Assembly: GCF_016545825.1 (NCBI RefSeq)
Contig: NC_052613.1
Span: forward strand, 5,146,001-5,210,000
Source: Eucalyptus grandis
Lineage: Eukaryota; Streptophyta; Magnoliopsida; Myrtales; Myrtaceae
Length of the DNA: 64,000 nucleotides
Direction: 5' to 3'
Positions within the stretch are counted from its first letter, which is position 1. Each line of letters opens with the position of its first letter. The notes beneath the pieces were generated by a model. It saw only the letters and a list, made by a program, of their open reading frames with translations. It was not told where the DNA came from and made no database searches. Shown here piece by piece: positions 25,546-37,070 of this stretch. Made by a program: the position numbers and the translations under genes.

Positions 25546-26347
25546 AAAACGGACCAAATGGAAATAAACCTCACCGGAATTTAAGAAAATACACGTTAGA
25601 ATTTTATCGACGACACAGATTAAGAAACACGCCAGATGAGAGTTTCGAAAATAAATATGCAGTGCACGAAAGTAAAGATGACTGAAAATAGTAAATCTGT
25701 TTGATTTGTGTGGGGCTCTTTAATAGACAAGTGATGATATTTATAGTGATAGTGCCATAATTGCTTTTGAACAGTTTTCATCGATTGTATCCATGTTCTT
25801 CCATCTCCATGGATAATGTGCCCATATTCTCACTACAACACGATCCTATTCTCAGATGCTGCTTCTCCAAAGATGCATGCCAGTTGCTCAGTGACCTCAA
25901 CGGCGTTACTCCCAGTGACTTCGAACTGGTAACCGTATCTCAAGGCTCCTTATGTATTCAGTCTTCTTCTAACACCTTGACAACTTACTGATCATATCAG
26001 TACTCTTTTATCATTGTTAATCACTTGTCGTCATATACCGACAACTGATCGATGGTGAATATCAGCTCGTGTTAATATTAATATCGATCTTAATAATTGT
26101 CAACAATGCATCATGTGCATGGTAATATCCATGCATTAGCCACATGTTCATCCGTGCCGATGACTTGGTCATCTTTTGGTATAAGTGGATTCAATAGATC
26201 GGATATGGCATTTTGTATTATACAAGTATGATGTTCAGAGATTCATGTATATTGACGTTGAGTCTGAATTTGTATTAGGTTTCTTAATTCACACGGTGTG
26301 AATGCTTCCACGAGAATCTTGACTAAAGCCTCCCCTTCGACGGGGTC

Positions 26348-26829
26348 ATCACGAGTGCGCGCTAGATTTTCTCTGCTGTGTCCTTTTCGACCGAGTGGCC
26401 CTCTATGTTGCAGAATTTCTCAGCCCACTTTTGTTCCTTGCGTGTTTTCACACTGCTAATTTCCTTCGTTCACACACGCATTAATCTCGTGTCGAAAGTG
26501 GCCCCAAGTCGACCATTTCGGTCAACCACAAGGAGGGAGCTACAAGGACTTAGAAGTCGGAGAGCGGACCGTGTCCAAGCGAAAATTCATCACGAGCGTG
26601 CGCTGGATTTTCTCTGCTGTGTCCTTTTCGACCGAGTGGCCCTCTATTTTGCAGAATTTCTCAGCCCACTTTTGTTCCTTGCGTGTTGTCACACTGCTAA
26701 TTTCCTTCGTTCACACACACATTAATCTCGTGTCGAAAGTGGCCCCAAGTCGACCATTTCGGTCAACCACAAGGAGGGAGCTGCAAGGACTTAGAAGTCG
26801 GAGAGCGGACTGTGTCCAAGCGAAAATTC
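26348..26829 (+). repeat. 241 bp tandem duplication in copy 2
   Basis: Two adjacent copies, 26,348-26,588 and 26,589-26,829, share the whole stretch from atcacgag through gtggccccaagtcgaccatt to gcgaaaattca, with few differences. The corresponding part of copy 1 (around 8,800-9,030) has one unit. Confidence 0.85.
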
Positions 26830-28014
26830 AGGGTCGGATTGGGTCGTTACATAGATCGGTTCATTATTAGAAAGGATCTACAATATTGAACACGAAAGAA
26901 TGCAATAGAGATTGATATTTTTCATAAAAATGTGAACGAGGCCTTTGAGCGAAAAAGTTAGGTGTCGACAATAATTTTTAAGATATTACTAAGTTAATAT
27001 TTCTTTTTGAATAATCCCTTGTGTGAATTTCTTTTATCAAAAATCCAGACTGCATATGAAGCCAGTCTTGCGAATTGTTAGATTGGACCGTAGAATTTTC
27101 TTAGACATTCACATTGCAATCTGACCTGTTTTGTCCAGATTTGGAAATGAATAAGCCTTTTTCTTATGGGTATAAGTGATTAGTGCACGTAAAGTTCTAA
27201 ATTTGAGATGGGATTTATTAATAGTAAATAAGCAGCACTACTTCGGAGGTTTTCTTAATTAAAACAATGTAACTTATTCCTAGAGAGAAAAAAGAGCAAT
27301 GCTAGGCTTAAGACAAATGCACATAATATGGATGGAGTACGAAGAGGAAAATGGTGCGATAGCCCTTTAAGGTAGGTTTTGTTTTTAATTTTTCATTTTC
27401 TTTGCAAAGTCTAGAGTTTTAGGAAATTAAGTGAACCATAATCTAACCTTTTTTATTGACAAATAACCATATTTTAACGTTCAATAATAGCTTTCCACCT
27501 CATTTGTTACACTACTTTATTAAAATCTTTATATAATTAGTACAATTTTGGGTGGGGAGACAAAGATAAGTGGACTCAAAAGTTACTTGGGTACACATTA
27601 TTTTCCTTATGGCCAAAGCTGAAATTGACTCAAAAGCGAACGTCTTTTTCTTGGGCAGGACCAGCCACTACCTTTGATGACAGTGACATGGGAGACCATT
27701 ATCCTGCGCTTTTGATGCTCCTCTGGATCCATGCTTAATGTGTAAGGCCGGGTTGTCTGAGATTCTCCTTCCAAGGCGTGTTCTCCTGCTCAGATAATTC
27801 AGAAGTTGTGCTCCTTTTTCCAACAAGTATAATCTAATTTTCCTTTTAAATTTCCTTTATGTAGTTCTAGTGCATTTCTCTCTACTTGTGCTTTTGTTCC
27901 TGGTAAAAAAAATAGAGAGATCTCTTGTCTTTGGGCATACACAACTGAGGTGGTTTAGATCTGTTAGGAGGATTCAAGGATTTTGCATCAATTTCAAGTC
28001 TATATGGTCGGAAC

Positions 28015-28290
28015 TGAGCAGGTCCTTAAACTGCTCACGGAGGAAACAGGTGGGAGAACCACCCTAGGGTGGGAGACCCCATGCTGTCCTCCTATTCCTT
28101 CCCCTTGGGGAAGAAAAACTTCAAGAGAAATTAGAGGGGTCGTAGGTGGTGAATGTAAACACCACGTCTGGGAAACCAGGCTACGACTAGGCTGGCTTGA
28201 GGTAACCAACCCTCAACCCTCGCCCGTCGTGATACGACGCAGGTGAAATGCCTGCAGTACCTTGGACACCCCTTCGGGGACGGTTCCAGA
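28015..28290 (+). other. Unidentified GC-richer insert in the BED-NLR upstream region
   Basis: Flanking text (ctatatggtcg before, accaactgttaac after) matches a continuous stretch in copy 1 near 24,887-24,913. The block between is absent there. It is richer in G and C than its surroundings and open in one frame without a known domain. It could be a leader exon, an organelle-derived piece, or a small transposon; the sequence does not decide. Confidence 0.5.
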
Positions 28291-28435
28291 AACCAACTGT
28301 TAACAGAGGAAGTCTTTATGTTTCTATATGGATCTTTTTCTATTGATCTTGTATGTTTTTAACTGTTCTATGCTTTTGCTTGGCATTGTCTCTGTTTTTC
28401 ATGTCTTGTCCTCTTTGTGGTTAGTAGCAAAAAGA

Positions 28436-29699
28436 ATGCCTAGAGAGTCGGATCCATTTCGTAAGTATGTGGAAGATTTGGAGAACAGAAAGTGGAAGTG
28501 CAAGTTTTGCAGCACCGAGTCTCACGGAAGTGCTACAAGGATCCGGGCGCACCTCGCTGGAATTCCAGGCTATGGTATCAAAGTTTGTGAGAAAGTTGAT
28601 CATCGCGTGAAAGCAGAAGCCTTGCAGAACATTAAAGGTAAAGGCAGCGTGTTGGACGTAAGCACGGGAGGCACATCCGGCAAAGGAACGGAAAGAACAG
28701 TTTTTGGTGCAAGTCAAAGTGTATTCCCAAGTGAAAATGCGTCGAATACCAATGACACGCAGAACTTGAATCGACCTAGGTGCGCGCTGCAGCAACCATC
28801 TTGCAATTGGCTGACCGGAACTGGTACTGGTTCAGCATGCCCTCAGGATCAAGTGTCTTTGCCTCCTGGTGATATGCCTCTGGATAATCTAGACACCACC
28901 CAGCAACCCAATCTATCGAAACGTAGGTTGGATGCAGCACATGAAAATGAAAATGCTTCTTCTCTCCAGCAACTTCCGATGGACTCATCGGCTTCAACTT
29001 CTCTTGATTTTACTGACCCAACAGCGCTTCTTGAGCCGCAGACTCATCTTTCAGAGAGGGAACAACAAAATGCAAGAGGGCTATCATCATTCCCAAATGA
29101 ACAGGTGCTTGGCAACAGTAGGTCACGTAGGCTGCAGGAGTTCAATGGAGGTGATGTTTTACCCACTCCTCTACTCATTAACATAACTACAACCAGCATT
29201 CCCCAATATTTAAATGAACAATATCTAAGCTTTGATGAACAATTTGCAGATGGAATCACTACAGATCCACCGCTATATTCAACGTACTGGTCAAATCTCC
29301 ACCAATCTCTGCCAGAGAATCTTCTTGAATCTCGTGATGTAATTGTAAGAACTTCTGGGGAAATACAACGAATGAACTGCATAATCCACCAGTGGGATCA
29401 TCCTTACAAATTGATTCATTCCCTTGATGTGGACAGTGCAAATCGTTTGCAGGATTGTGGTCAATCGCGTGAAGTGGAAGTGGTTCCCGGGCGCAGCAAT
29501 ACAAGTCCGAGTGACACTGTCCAGCATCCTACTCAGCTTCCCCCAAGTTGTGACAAGGAAGATGGGAATGATATCCGTCGGTTTCCTTCACAAGCTCTAA
29601 TGGACATAGATCCCTCAACTGCATCACGGCATACAAGTGTCGTTGATTCGCTAGTTCCAGAGGCGTCAACAAATACAATAGGCCCATCATCATCACAAG
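28436..29699 (+). CDS. BED zinc-finger exon of an NLR gene
   Basis: The exon encodes 421 residues. Residues 1-60 form a BED finger of the NLR type: PFRKYVE, KWKCKFC with Cys22 and Cys25, then ATRIRAHLAG with His39, and GYGIKVC with Cys51. BED fingers bind DNA or act as integrated baits in NLRs. The remaining 360 residues are rich in Ser, Thr, Gln, Asn and Pro and look disordered. The ATG at 28,436 is chosen because the finger begins right after it and an acceptor-like TTAG lies 12 bases upstream; an in-frame extension to 28,328 is hydrophobic and probably intron. The donor is CAAG/GTCTGT at 29,699/29,700. No stop interrupts the exon. Confidence 0.75.
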
Positions 29700-29779
29700 G
29701 TCTGTCTAAATTATTACTACTATGGTTCTGTTAGATCCTTAAATATCCCTAAATTATTTCGTCGAAATCTAACGTATGC

Positions 29780-30695
29780 TTAGAAGCAGTATCGCGAAAC
29801 ACCATATTTATGCGCAAAAAAAAAAAAAAGTGTGCAATAGACTTTAAATTAAAGGGTTAAGGAAAGAGAAAATTGCACACAAATTTAATAGTAGTCTGGC
29901 TTAAATTAAACCCACGTCTATTTTTCCACACTGACAGCCTACTGCTAGATTTCACTACAAGATCAACAGAAGATTATAATTTATAAGTGCAAACACTCAG
30001 TGGTAGATCTCTCTAGCTCCCTAGGATACTCTTTTTATGTTTTCTCTCTTTATCACAACTAGTAACGCTCACAGACAAAAACAAGTAATCGAGAGTAGCT
30101 TCAGACTTTGGAATTTTAGATTCACATTTCTCGACTACTTGACCGAATGACCTCCTTTAAAAACACCTCCATGCAACATTAGTCGTTGACATTCTCTAGA
30201 GGAAATTCTTCCAATCTTCCTATTGGATAGAATATCTCAAAGGGATCTTGGGGCCGTTGAAGACAAGAATGAAATTTCCACTTGATTCTAGTCACCCATA
30301 CAATCAAAATCTTGCTTTCCATAAGTAGAGCTTCCTCATATAGAATTTATCTTCAAGATTAATTTTGTCAATTTGTTATTGACTCCATCAATATTTGTAG
30401 ATATGGAAACTAAAATCCTTTGCTAGAAAACTAGACTTTGTAGAATAATTTCCAAATAAGTTTCATTTTGGATCGAGTCGTAACTTAGATAAATTTGGTT
30501 TTGAACTCCTCTTCATTCTAGATACATTCTCATTCTGTGACTCGTCAGATATGGATAAGCTTCTTGGATAGAATAGAATTTGACAGAAGTCTTCAATAGT
30601 TCCTTAGAATCAACTTATAATCAATATGTTCTTAAGATAGGCAATAGAAATGGAAAGTTTTGTCAATTTTAAAATCTGATAGCAGTTTTTCAACA
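29780..30695 (-). repeat. LTR1: 3' LTR of Copia element A, truncated at its outer end
   Basis: Aligns with LTR2 and LTR3 from aagtgtgcaatag through ggtagatctctctagct to tttttcaaca at 30,695. On the minus strand it starts TGTTGAAAAA. The outer end (left) lacks the tgaaaatgct terminus seen in LTR2, so the target duplication cannot be checked. A purine-rich aaaaaataagaga lies just inside (30,696-30,709), the expected PPT. Confidence 0.7.
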
Positions 30696-31179
30696 ATCTC
30701 TTATTTTTTATGGTAACAAAACTTTCATGTAGATTTAAACACAAAGTTTATATTAACCTACAAACAACACTTGAACAACACCACTTATAGGATTTATGAA
30801 TAAGTGAACAAGCAAATATTAGATAAAGCATAATATTTACTAATAACAACCATATAAGTCTGCAAAAACAACAAACACTTAAAATCTGCATAAGTCCCCC
30901 CCCCATTTTATCAGCATCAAGAGGTTCTTAACAAGTTTGCGTATCAAACCAAAAACATTAAACCAACATAAAAACACATCAAAAGTTTGAGCCACACAGA
31001 AGAAACAAGAAAATATGAAAATATTTCAAGAGTCAGGGGTTCCTAGGGATGCGGAAAAGATGGAAATCCTCCATGTTCGGCACGATCTCCTCAAGCTTTG
31101 GCATACATTGTCCAAAAGCATTTTCAATCTTGGCATCAAGAGAAGTGTGCAACTTTTGGATTTCAACGTCCATTCTATG

Positions 31180-32154
31180 AAACCGGGACCCTTAGAGTGC
31201 TAACAAGTTGGCACGAATGGACACTTAAGTGTTGAAAGTTACGAAAGTGACACTTAAGTGCCAAAATCAGAGCAAAATGGATCACTTAAGGCCAAAATGT
31301 TGATGTGGCAATTTTCCGGTAAAGTAAGTGCAAAATGGCATTGTTTTGCACGCCAACGTGGCTAGATAATGCAAAACGACGTCATTTTGGTGCGACGTAG
31401 TAAAAAATTAATATAAAATTAATAAATTTAATTTAAAACTAAATTTATTTTAAACATTTAAAAATACAAATACAAATATTAAAAAAAATTAAAAAAAAAA
31501 GGGGGGAGACGGCTATGGGCCAAGCCCTCACCACCATCGCCAGAAGGGCGGCAAACGAAGGGGAGGGTCGGCTAGGGTCGTCGGGCCTTGGCTAGGGCTA
31601 GCGACCTTGACTAACCAACGGTGAGGGCCCGCGAGCCCTTGCCCCAATCTAAGGTGAGGGTCATTGGCTCTTGCTCGGTCCCCCAACGGGCGGTGGCCCT
31701 TGGCTCGGTGGGGGCGAGGGCCGACGAGGGTTGGCCCTCTCCCCTCCATTGCCGGCCCTTCTCGGTGGTGGCAGGGAGGCGGTGGCGTGGCGATGAGAGC
31801 TCGGCCCTCAGCAGCCTCCCTTCCTTTTTTTTTTTTTTTTAAATATTTGCATTTTTTTATTTTTAAATGTTTTAAATAAAATTAGTTTTAAATTTAATTT
31901 AATTAATTTTTATATGAATTTTTTACCACGTCAGCACCAAAATGACGTCGTTTTGCATTGTCTAGCCACGCGACAAGGTGCAAACGCTATTTTGCATTTA
32001 CTTCGCTGGAAATTACGCACGTCAGCATTTTAGCCGAATTGACACTTAAGTAATACATTTTGCTCCAATTTTGGCACTTAAGTGTCACTTTCATAACTTT
32101 TGGCACTTAAGTGTCTCTCTACCAACTTTTGGCACTTGGGGTATACTTTTGCCT
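31180..32154. mobile_element. MULE-type foldback element (about 975 bp) inside Copia element A
   Basis: Long imperfect terminal inverted repeats of over 200 bases share cacttaagtgcc blocks, aacgacgtcattttg and its complement. Candidate 9-base target duplications are cattctatg (31,171-31,179) and cattccata (32,155-32,163), 7 of 9 matching; nine bases is the Mutator length. The core at 31,500-31,830 is GC-rich with a run of clustered cc/gg repeats and no recognised protein. A related shorter element lies at 48,460-49,042. Confidence 0.65.
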
Positions 32155-32505
32155 CATTCCATACTTGCCATGCCTTAATCTCCATAAGGAGCTCAACAAT
32201 TCGAGGATAGTTTGCCTCCGGTTCTATCTAAGCACTAGCTTGAGCAAATTATATTAGGGGGATATCCAAACTCAATTGAAGATCACATTGTACATTGGAT
32301 GTTTGTTGCTCCCCTTTAACATTTTTCTCCTTATTTCCAATAGAATTTTCAGGGAAGTGAAAAGCATAGATATCCTTTGCATTTGGTGGAGAACAATTGA
32401 CCTAAGTCTTACTAAAAGTTTACCCTGCAAGCTACTTTTGGAAAGGAGTTTTCTCACGAACTCCCCTTGCATATGTGTCTACAACTTGAACATTAAAGTC
32501 TCCAC

Positions 32506-33480
32506 TTACAGGTTCATTATCTTTTTGAACATCCTCAGCACACTTGTCTTGATCATTTCCTTCTTTGCTTTCTCTATCATCTCCTGTAGCATCATCTGCA
32601 TCATCACCTTCATCATCTCCTTCTTTCTTAGTCTCTTCTTCCTCCTAATCATTTTCTCTGTCTTCTCCTTCTCTGTCTTCCTCGTCCCCTTCTTTTTTTC
32701 TCTTACTCCTTCTACTTCATTTTCTTCTTTCTTTTCACTCTCTTTAGCCTCTTTTTCAGATTCAGCCACGCTAGTAACTAGCTCTCTCATGGCAATAATG
32801 TCAAAGAGAGTCTCCTTTTCATCTTCATCCTTGTCCTCATCTCTCAACAAGAGGACAGGTCTCTTTCTTTTTGGAGTCCTTGAGACTACGCTCTTACCCT
32901 TTCTCTTTTTCTCAGCCGCAGTATTGGTCTTGGCAGAATTGGCAGACTCCTTTTTCATATGCTCCCAAGCATAAGAGATTTCCTTTAATCCCATTTTAGA
33001 AATCATTTTGAACCCAATTTGCATAGAATGAAGAGTTCTATAGAAAAGGCTTGAAGGAGGTTGAATCTAGAAGTGCTAGAACATTTTGGTCAGCAAGGCG
33101 CCATAAGGAAGTTGGCCTTTCTCTTTCATCACCGTTTTGTACATGTGTAATAGAATGGTGTATGGCAGGGAGAAAGCGACTACATTCCCAATGGCCCACA
33201 TCATCTTGGCTTCAAATTTAAAGATATCTATTTTTGATGCAGTCTTGGGTCTGATACAGTTGATTACAATCTTATGAAGCAGAATGTTAAAAGATGATAA
33301 CCTAGAGTAAGTTATACTTTCTTTTGGGATCTTATCCTTGATAAAAAAAAATTAAAATAAAAAATAAAAGAACTTTGTCACCTCTTCATTCGAAACAATA
33401 TTAGGCATAAATTCACACATTTCTACCCTCAGAATGTCAGCCAACAAATTTACATCCACATCAAAGCTCTTTCACACACA
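32506..33480 (-). pseudogene. Env-like / plant-transposon-protein ORF of Copia element A
   Basis: The minus-strand ORF 32,506-33,024 (172 residues) starts with IGFKMISKMGLKEISYAWEH and continues into a long Lys/Glu-rich tail. Upstream to about 33,480 the same kind of sequence continues in broken frames (VAFSLPYTILLHMYKTVMKE). It lies between pol and the 3' LTR, where Sireviruses carry an env-like gene of unknown function. The richness in charged residues makes identification by composition weak; position is the better argument. The opposite-strand ORF here is its shadow. Confidence 0.5.
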
Positions 33481-33548
33481 ATAAACCGAATGTGTGTGGG
33501 AAACATAATAGATAGATTTGCATAGAAATAAGTAGTCAATTCTGGGTA

Positions 33549-34700
33549 TTGTTTTTTAACACCCACTTTGATCCAATCATAGATTTCCCTTTTGGTTTTG
33601 GAACTAGCTCCCAAACATCATTAATATTGAATTGTCTTAGTTCTTCCTGCATTACTTCTATCCAACATTCATCTGATAACGCTTCTTCTACTCCTTTTGG
33701 TTCTATTTTAGAAATAAGTGCTAGTGGTCTCCTTTTACTTTGGATCTAGTACGGATTCTTTCTTTTATATTGCCAATAATGAGTTTTTTGGGATGCCTTG
33801 ATTTGTGCTTCCAGATATTGTTAAGTCTTTCGCTTCCCGCAAGGATGCCGATCGTTAGTTTTGTTCAATTCCTTTGACTTTTGTTCTGCTTGACTTTGAT
33901 CACCTGAAGACTGAAGTTCCTCGGGAGAATCAAACTTTATTAAGTCTGAAACTAGTTCAAACTCTTCAAGTTGAGTTTGATCTTGTTAGTTCTGAATACT
34001 TTCTTGAAATCTAACATTCATGGATTCTTCGACAGTTTATGTATTCTTGTTGAAAACCTTGTAAGCTTTGCTTGAAGTAGAGTAACCAAGAAATATTCAT
34101 TCATCCGATCTTTCTTCAAATTTTCCAAGCCAATCATTTCCATTCTTCAAAATGAAGCACTTGCAATCAAACACATGAAAATAATAGATATTTGGCTTCT
34201 TCCCTTTATACACTTCATAGGGGGTCTTCTCTAGAATGGGCCAAAAAAATACCCTGTTAATTATATAATAGGCAGTAGAGACTACTTCTACCCAAAAATG
34301 AGAAGAGACATTACTTTCCACCAGCAGAGTTCTGGCCATCTCTTGTAGCAATCTATTTTTCTTTTCTACAACTCCATTTTGTTTTGGAGTGTATGGAGAT
34401 GAGAAATTATGTTGAAAATCATTATCATCACAGAAATCTACAAAGTCTTGATTTTCAAATTCTCTCCCATAATTAGTCCTTATGCTTGAAATGTCATTAC
34501 CTTTCTCGTTATGAACTTTCTTAGCAAACTTTGAAAAATAAGATAAGGTTTTGATTTTATTTTCCAAGAAGAAAACCCAAGTGAATTTTGAATAATCATC
34601 ACAACTACCAAGCAGTATTTCTTACCACCAATGCTCTGTGTTTTAATTGGTCCAAAGAGATCCATGTGAAGAAGCTGCAAAATACGATTAGTGGAAACTT
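33549..34700 (-). pseudogene. Copia element A integrase and start of RT
   Basis: The minus-strand frame 34,097-34,567 shows the integrase core with SPYTPKQNGVVEKKNR, which carries the catalytic Glu. The second Asp block reads IRTNYGREFEN, so the usual Asp is Asn. LLHMDLFGPIKT begins the core near 34,680. At 33,549-33,760 the entry to RT is seen (PLALISKIEPK, WIEVMQEELRQF), after which RT is deleted. Not functional. Confidence 0.75.
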
Positions 34701-34856
34701 GATTTACAGGTTTAAATGAGCTTGTGACCTATTTTTCCAAGATTCATGGTGTACACAATTCAGACTTCTGGTATACCATTTTTGGAAGATTTCAAACCAT
34801 TTCTTAGATAAAAGTTTTGCAATCTATTTCATACTCATCTGTCCAAGCTTGCGATG

Positions 34857-35441
34857 CTAGAGATATGCTTCATCTTGAATTGAAATAGGACATTGAGAGC
34901 TCTCAAGACTTATATCCATAAGATAAATATTACCATGTTTTCGCCCAGTGAAGAATTGAGACAAGTCTCGACTAACTCTAGAACATACATCTTCTTGGAA
35001 ATTTATTATAAATCCTGTATCACATAACTGATTTATACTCAGGAGATTGTAATTCAAACATTTTACCAATAGAACATTGTTGATGATCAAACTTCCAATC
35101 CTCACTGTTCTATATCCAATATTTTTCATTTGTTGTTCCCACCAAATGAAACATTTCCTCCTTTTTTTTTTCTAGTTTTACGAAACTGCTTGAATCTCCA
35201 CTCATATATCTAGAATAGCCATTGTCCAAGTACAATTTTCTTTTCCTTTTAACAATAACTTGTAGTCAAAGAGAATCTCAAACTTTCTTTGGTACTTAAA
35301 TTTTCTTGGGTCTTGGCAAGTTAGTTTTAAAGACAGTATTTGCTCAATCCTTCTTAATAGGCCTCCAAACTTTAGAACATTCATTTTCAAAATGTTCAGA
35401 GCTGTTACACTTAGAACATTTAAGAGCATTTCGGCCAACAA
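34857..35441 (-). pseudogene. Copia element A protease and pre-integrase region
   Basis: Near 35,190-35,235 the minus strand reads YLDNGYSRYMSGD, matching the Copia protease motif W-Y-L-D-S-G-C-S-x-H-M-T-G-D but with Asn for Ser. The region 34,857-35,129 follows with NVLLVKCLNYNLLSINQLCD, the usual protease C-terminal block before the GAG-pre-integrase domain. Frames are broken. Confidence 0.65.
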
Positions 35442-36043
35442 CTTTTACAAAAACTTTTTGAAAATGATTTTTATAAGAAGATTTTGGAGGTCTTTATCTA
35501 AGTCTCTCCTTAACTTTAGGAAAATTGATCGAATGATTACTTTCTTTATTCAGACCAAAGCCAGATTTGTTAAAATAGGGTATTTGAGCTGAAAGGATTT
35601 TTCTAAAGTTTTTGATCCTTTGGAGAACTTTGTAGAAATATCAGAAATCTTCTTTTTCAAACATTCATTTTCTTTTGAAAGAGAATCGGCATTTTCTTTT
35701 ATACCATCAAAATTATTTTTCAAACTTTCAAACTTTTCTCTCCAAGAATTATCCTATTGCCTGAGTTTTGAATTTTCCTTCTTTAGTTCGGAAATCCTTT
35801 TAAGAGAGGATTTGAGGTTTAAGCAAAGTTCATTTATATACTTAGAAACTTTAATAGGAATTTCTGAATGACTTACCTCGTTTTCCTTGTTAGATTATGA
35901 GTCTATATTTGACTATAACTCTAACTCTAAGTCAAATTCTGAGTGAGCCATCGACAGATATTTGCAAAATCCTCTTTACTTTCCTCACATTTTGTGTCAC
36001 TCCAAGTTTCTGCTTTAAGAGCTTTTTTATATTTTTCATACTT

Positions 36044-37000
36044 TCATTTCTTTTCTTTTTTTTTTTCAACAATGGACAGGTTAGGCTTGATGTGTCCCTT
36101 CTTCTTGCACTCAAAGCATATTACATCCTTGCTTGTTTCAACATCTTCCATCGATATTTTTTGTGAATTTTGCTTGCTTTGCTTTTTCCAATTCAATCTC
36201 CTTCCTTTCCTATTCAGTTTTCTGAATTTCTTTATCATAAGAGCCAGCTCCTCGTCATCCATGTCATCGTTTGTGTCCGTAAATCATTAGAACCAACATT
36301 AGACTTAAGCGCAATTGACTTCTTTTCTTTTGGATCTTCTTTATCATTGATCTGTTCCACTTCATACGATTGAAGAGTGCCTATCAGCTCATCAAAAGAA
36401 AGAGGCATGATCCTTTATGTCTCCCGAATTTATGTCTTCACATGGTTCCGGTCCTTTGAAAGTCCTCGCAGTAGTTTGTTAACATTCATTAAAGCAGAAA
36501 TTGGTTGACCTTGATATACCAATCTATTTACAATTTCCGTAAAATGGCTGAACATATCTCCAATAAACTCTCCAGGCTTCATTCTAAAAGATTCATATTG
36601 GTCAAGTAAGATATTTATTTTCATCTCATTTACATGATCTGTTCATTCATAAGTGACATGAAGCATATCCTAGAATTCATTAGCTGTTTTGCATGAAGAA
36701 ATTCGATTTTATTCAGCAGAAGACAAGGCGTAGTATAGAGAATAAATAACTTTTGCATCAATAGCTTGTCTCTTGGTAATTTTTGCTTGGTTGGAACCCT
36801 TAGCATCTTTATATAAGACTTATTTTCCTTTATATGAAGCTAAAGCTGCCTTTGGGTTAATTCTTCTTTTTATAACATCCCATTCCAGAGGATCATTAGA
36901 TCTCAGGAACACCTTCATTTTATTCTTCCACACACTGTATTATTTTCCATCAATTTGGTATTGCTCTGTCTTTCAATCAACCCTAGTGCCAAGATACTAG
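36044..37000 (-). pseudogene. Copia element A gag
   Basis: The minus-strand frame 36,430-36,624 is the UBN2-type gag core (ESFRMKPGEFIGDMFSHFTEIV). The zinc knuckle at 36,044-36,262 reads CFECKKKGHIKPNL: the fourth ligand Cys is Leu. Upstream gag text reaches about 37,000. Stops separate the parts. Confidence 0.7.
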
Positions 37001-37056
37001 CCATAGAAGATCTTTAGCTTAGAAGTAAAAACATTTCAATAAAAACAAGTACCAAT

Positions 37057-37068
37057 GCTTTGATACCA
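37057..37068 (-). other. Primer-binding site of Copia element A
   Basis: The minus strand reads TGGTATCAAAGC, complementary to initiator tRNA-Met with one change from the commonest form, two bases inside LTR2. It shows that LTR2 is the 5' LTR of element A. Confidence 0.8.
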
Positions 37069-37070
37069 AT

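Larger units (their letters stand above)
25611..28345 (+). repeat. NLR upstream unit, copy 2, leading into the BED-NLR gene
   Basis: Aligns with 8,011-9,575 plus 23,858-24,950. It differs by an internal 241 bp tandem duplication and an extra block of about 275 bp near 28,015-28,290. Its position directly upstream of the BED exon suggests it contains the promoter and any 5' UTR exon, but no TATA box or first exon can be fixed from sequence alone. Confidence 0.65.
30696..37070 (-). mobile_element. Copia element A internal region (SIRE/Maximus-like), RT deleted, env-like ORF kept
   Basis: Minus-strand order from right to left is PBS, gag, protease, integrase, the start of RT, an env-like ORF, then PPT and LTR1. 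Most of RT and RNase H is missing. A MULE-type foldback element sits near the left end. PBS, long gag and an env-like ORF between pol and 3' LTR fit the Sirevirus group. Numerous frame breaks make it defective. Confidence 0.7.

Noticed and set aside
28328..28435. N-terminal hydrophobic extension of the BED exon, like a signal peptide
   Set aside because: The BED finger starts right after the internal ATG, an acceptor-like site lies between, and NLRs are intracellular; the extension is probably intron.
32276..32974. 232-codon plus-strand ORF rich in Ser, Leu and Phe
   Set aside because: It is the reverse of the Lys/Glu-rich env-like frame; its apparent hydrophobic segments come from that composition.
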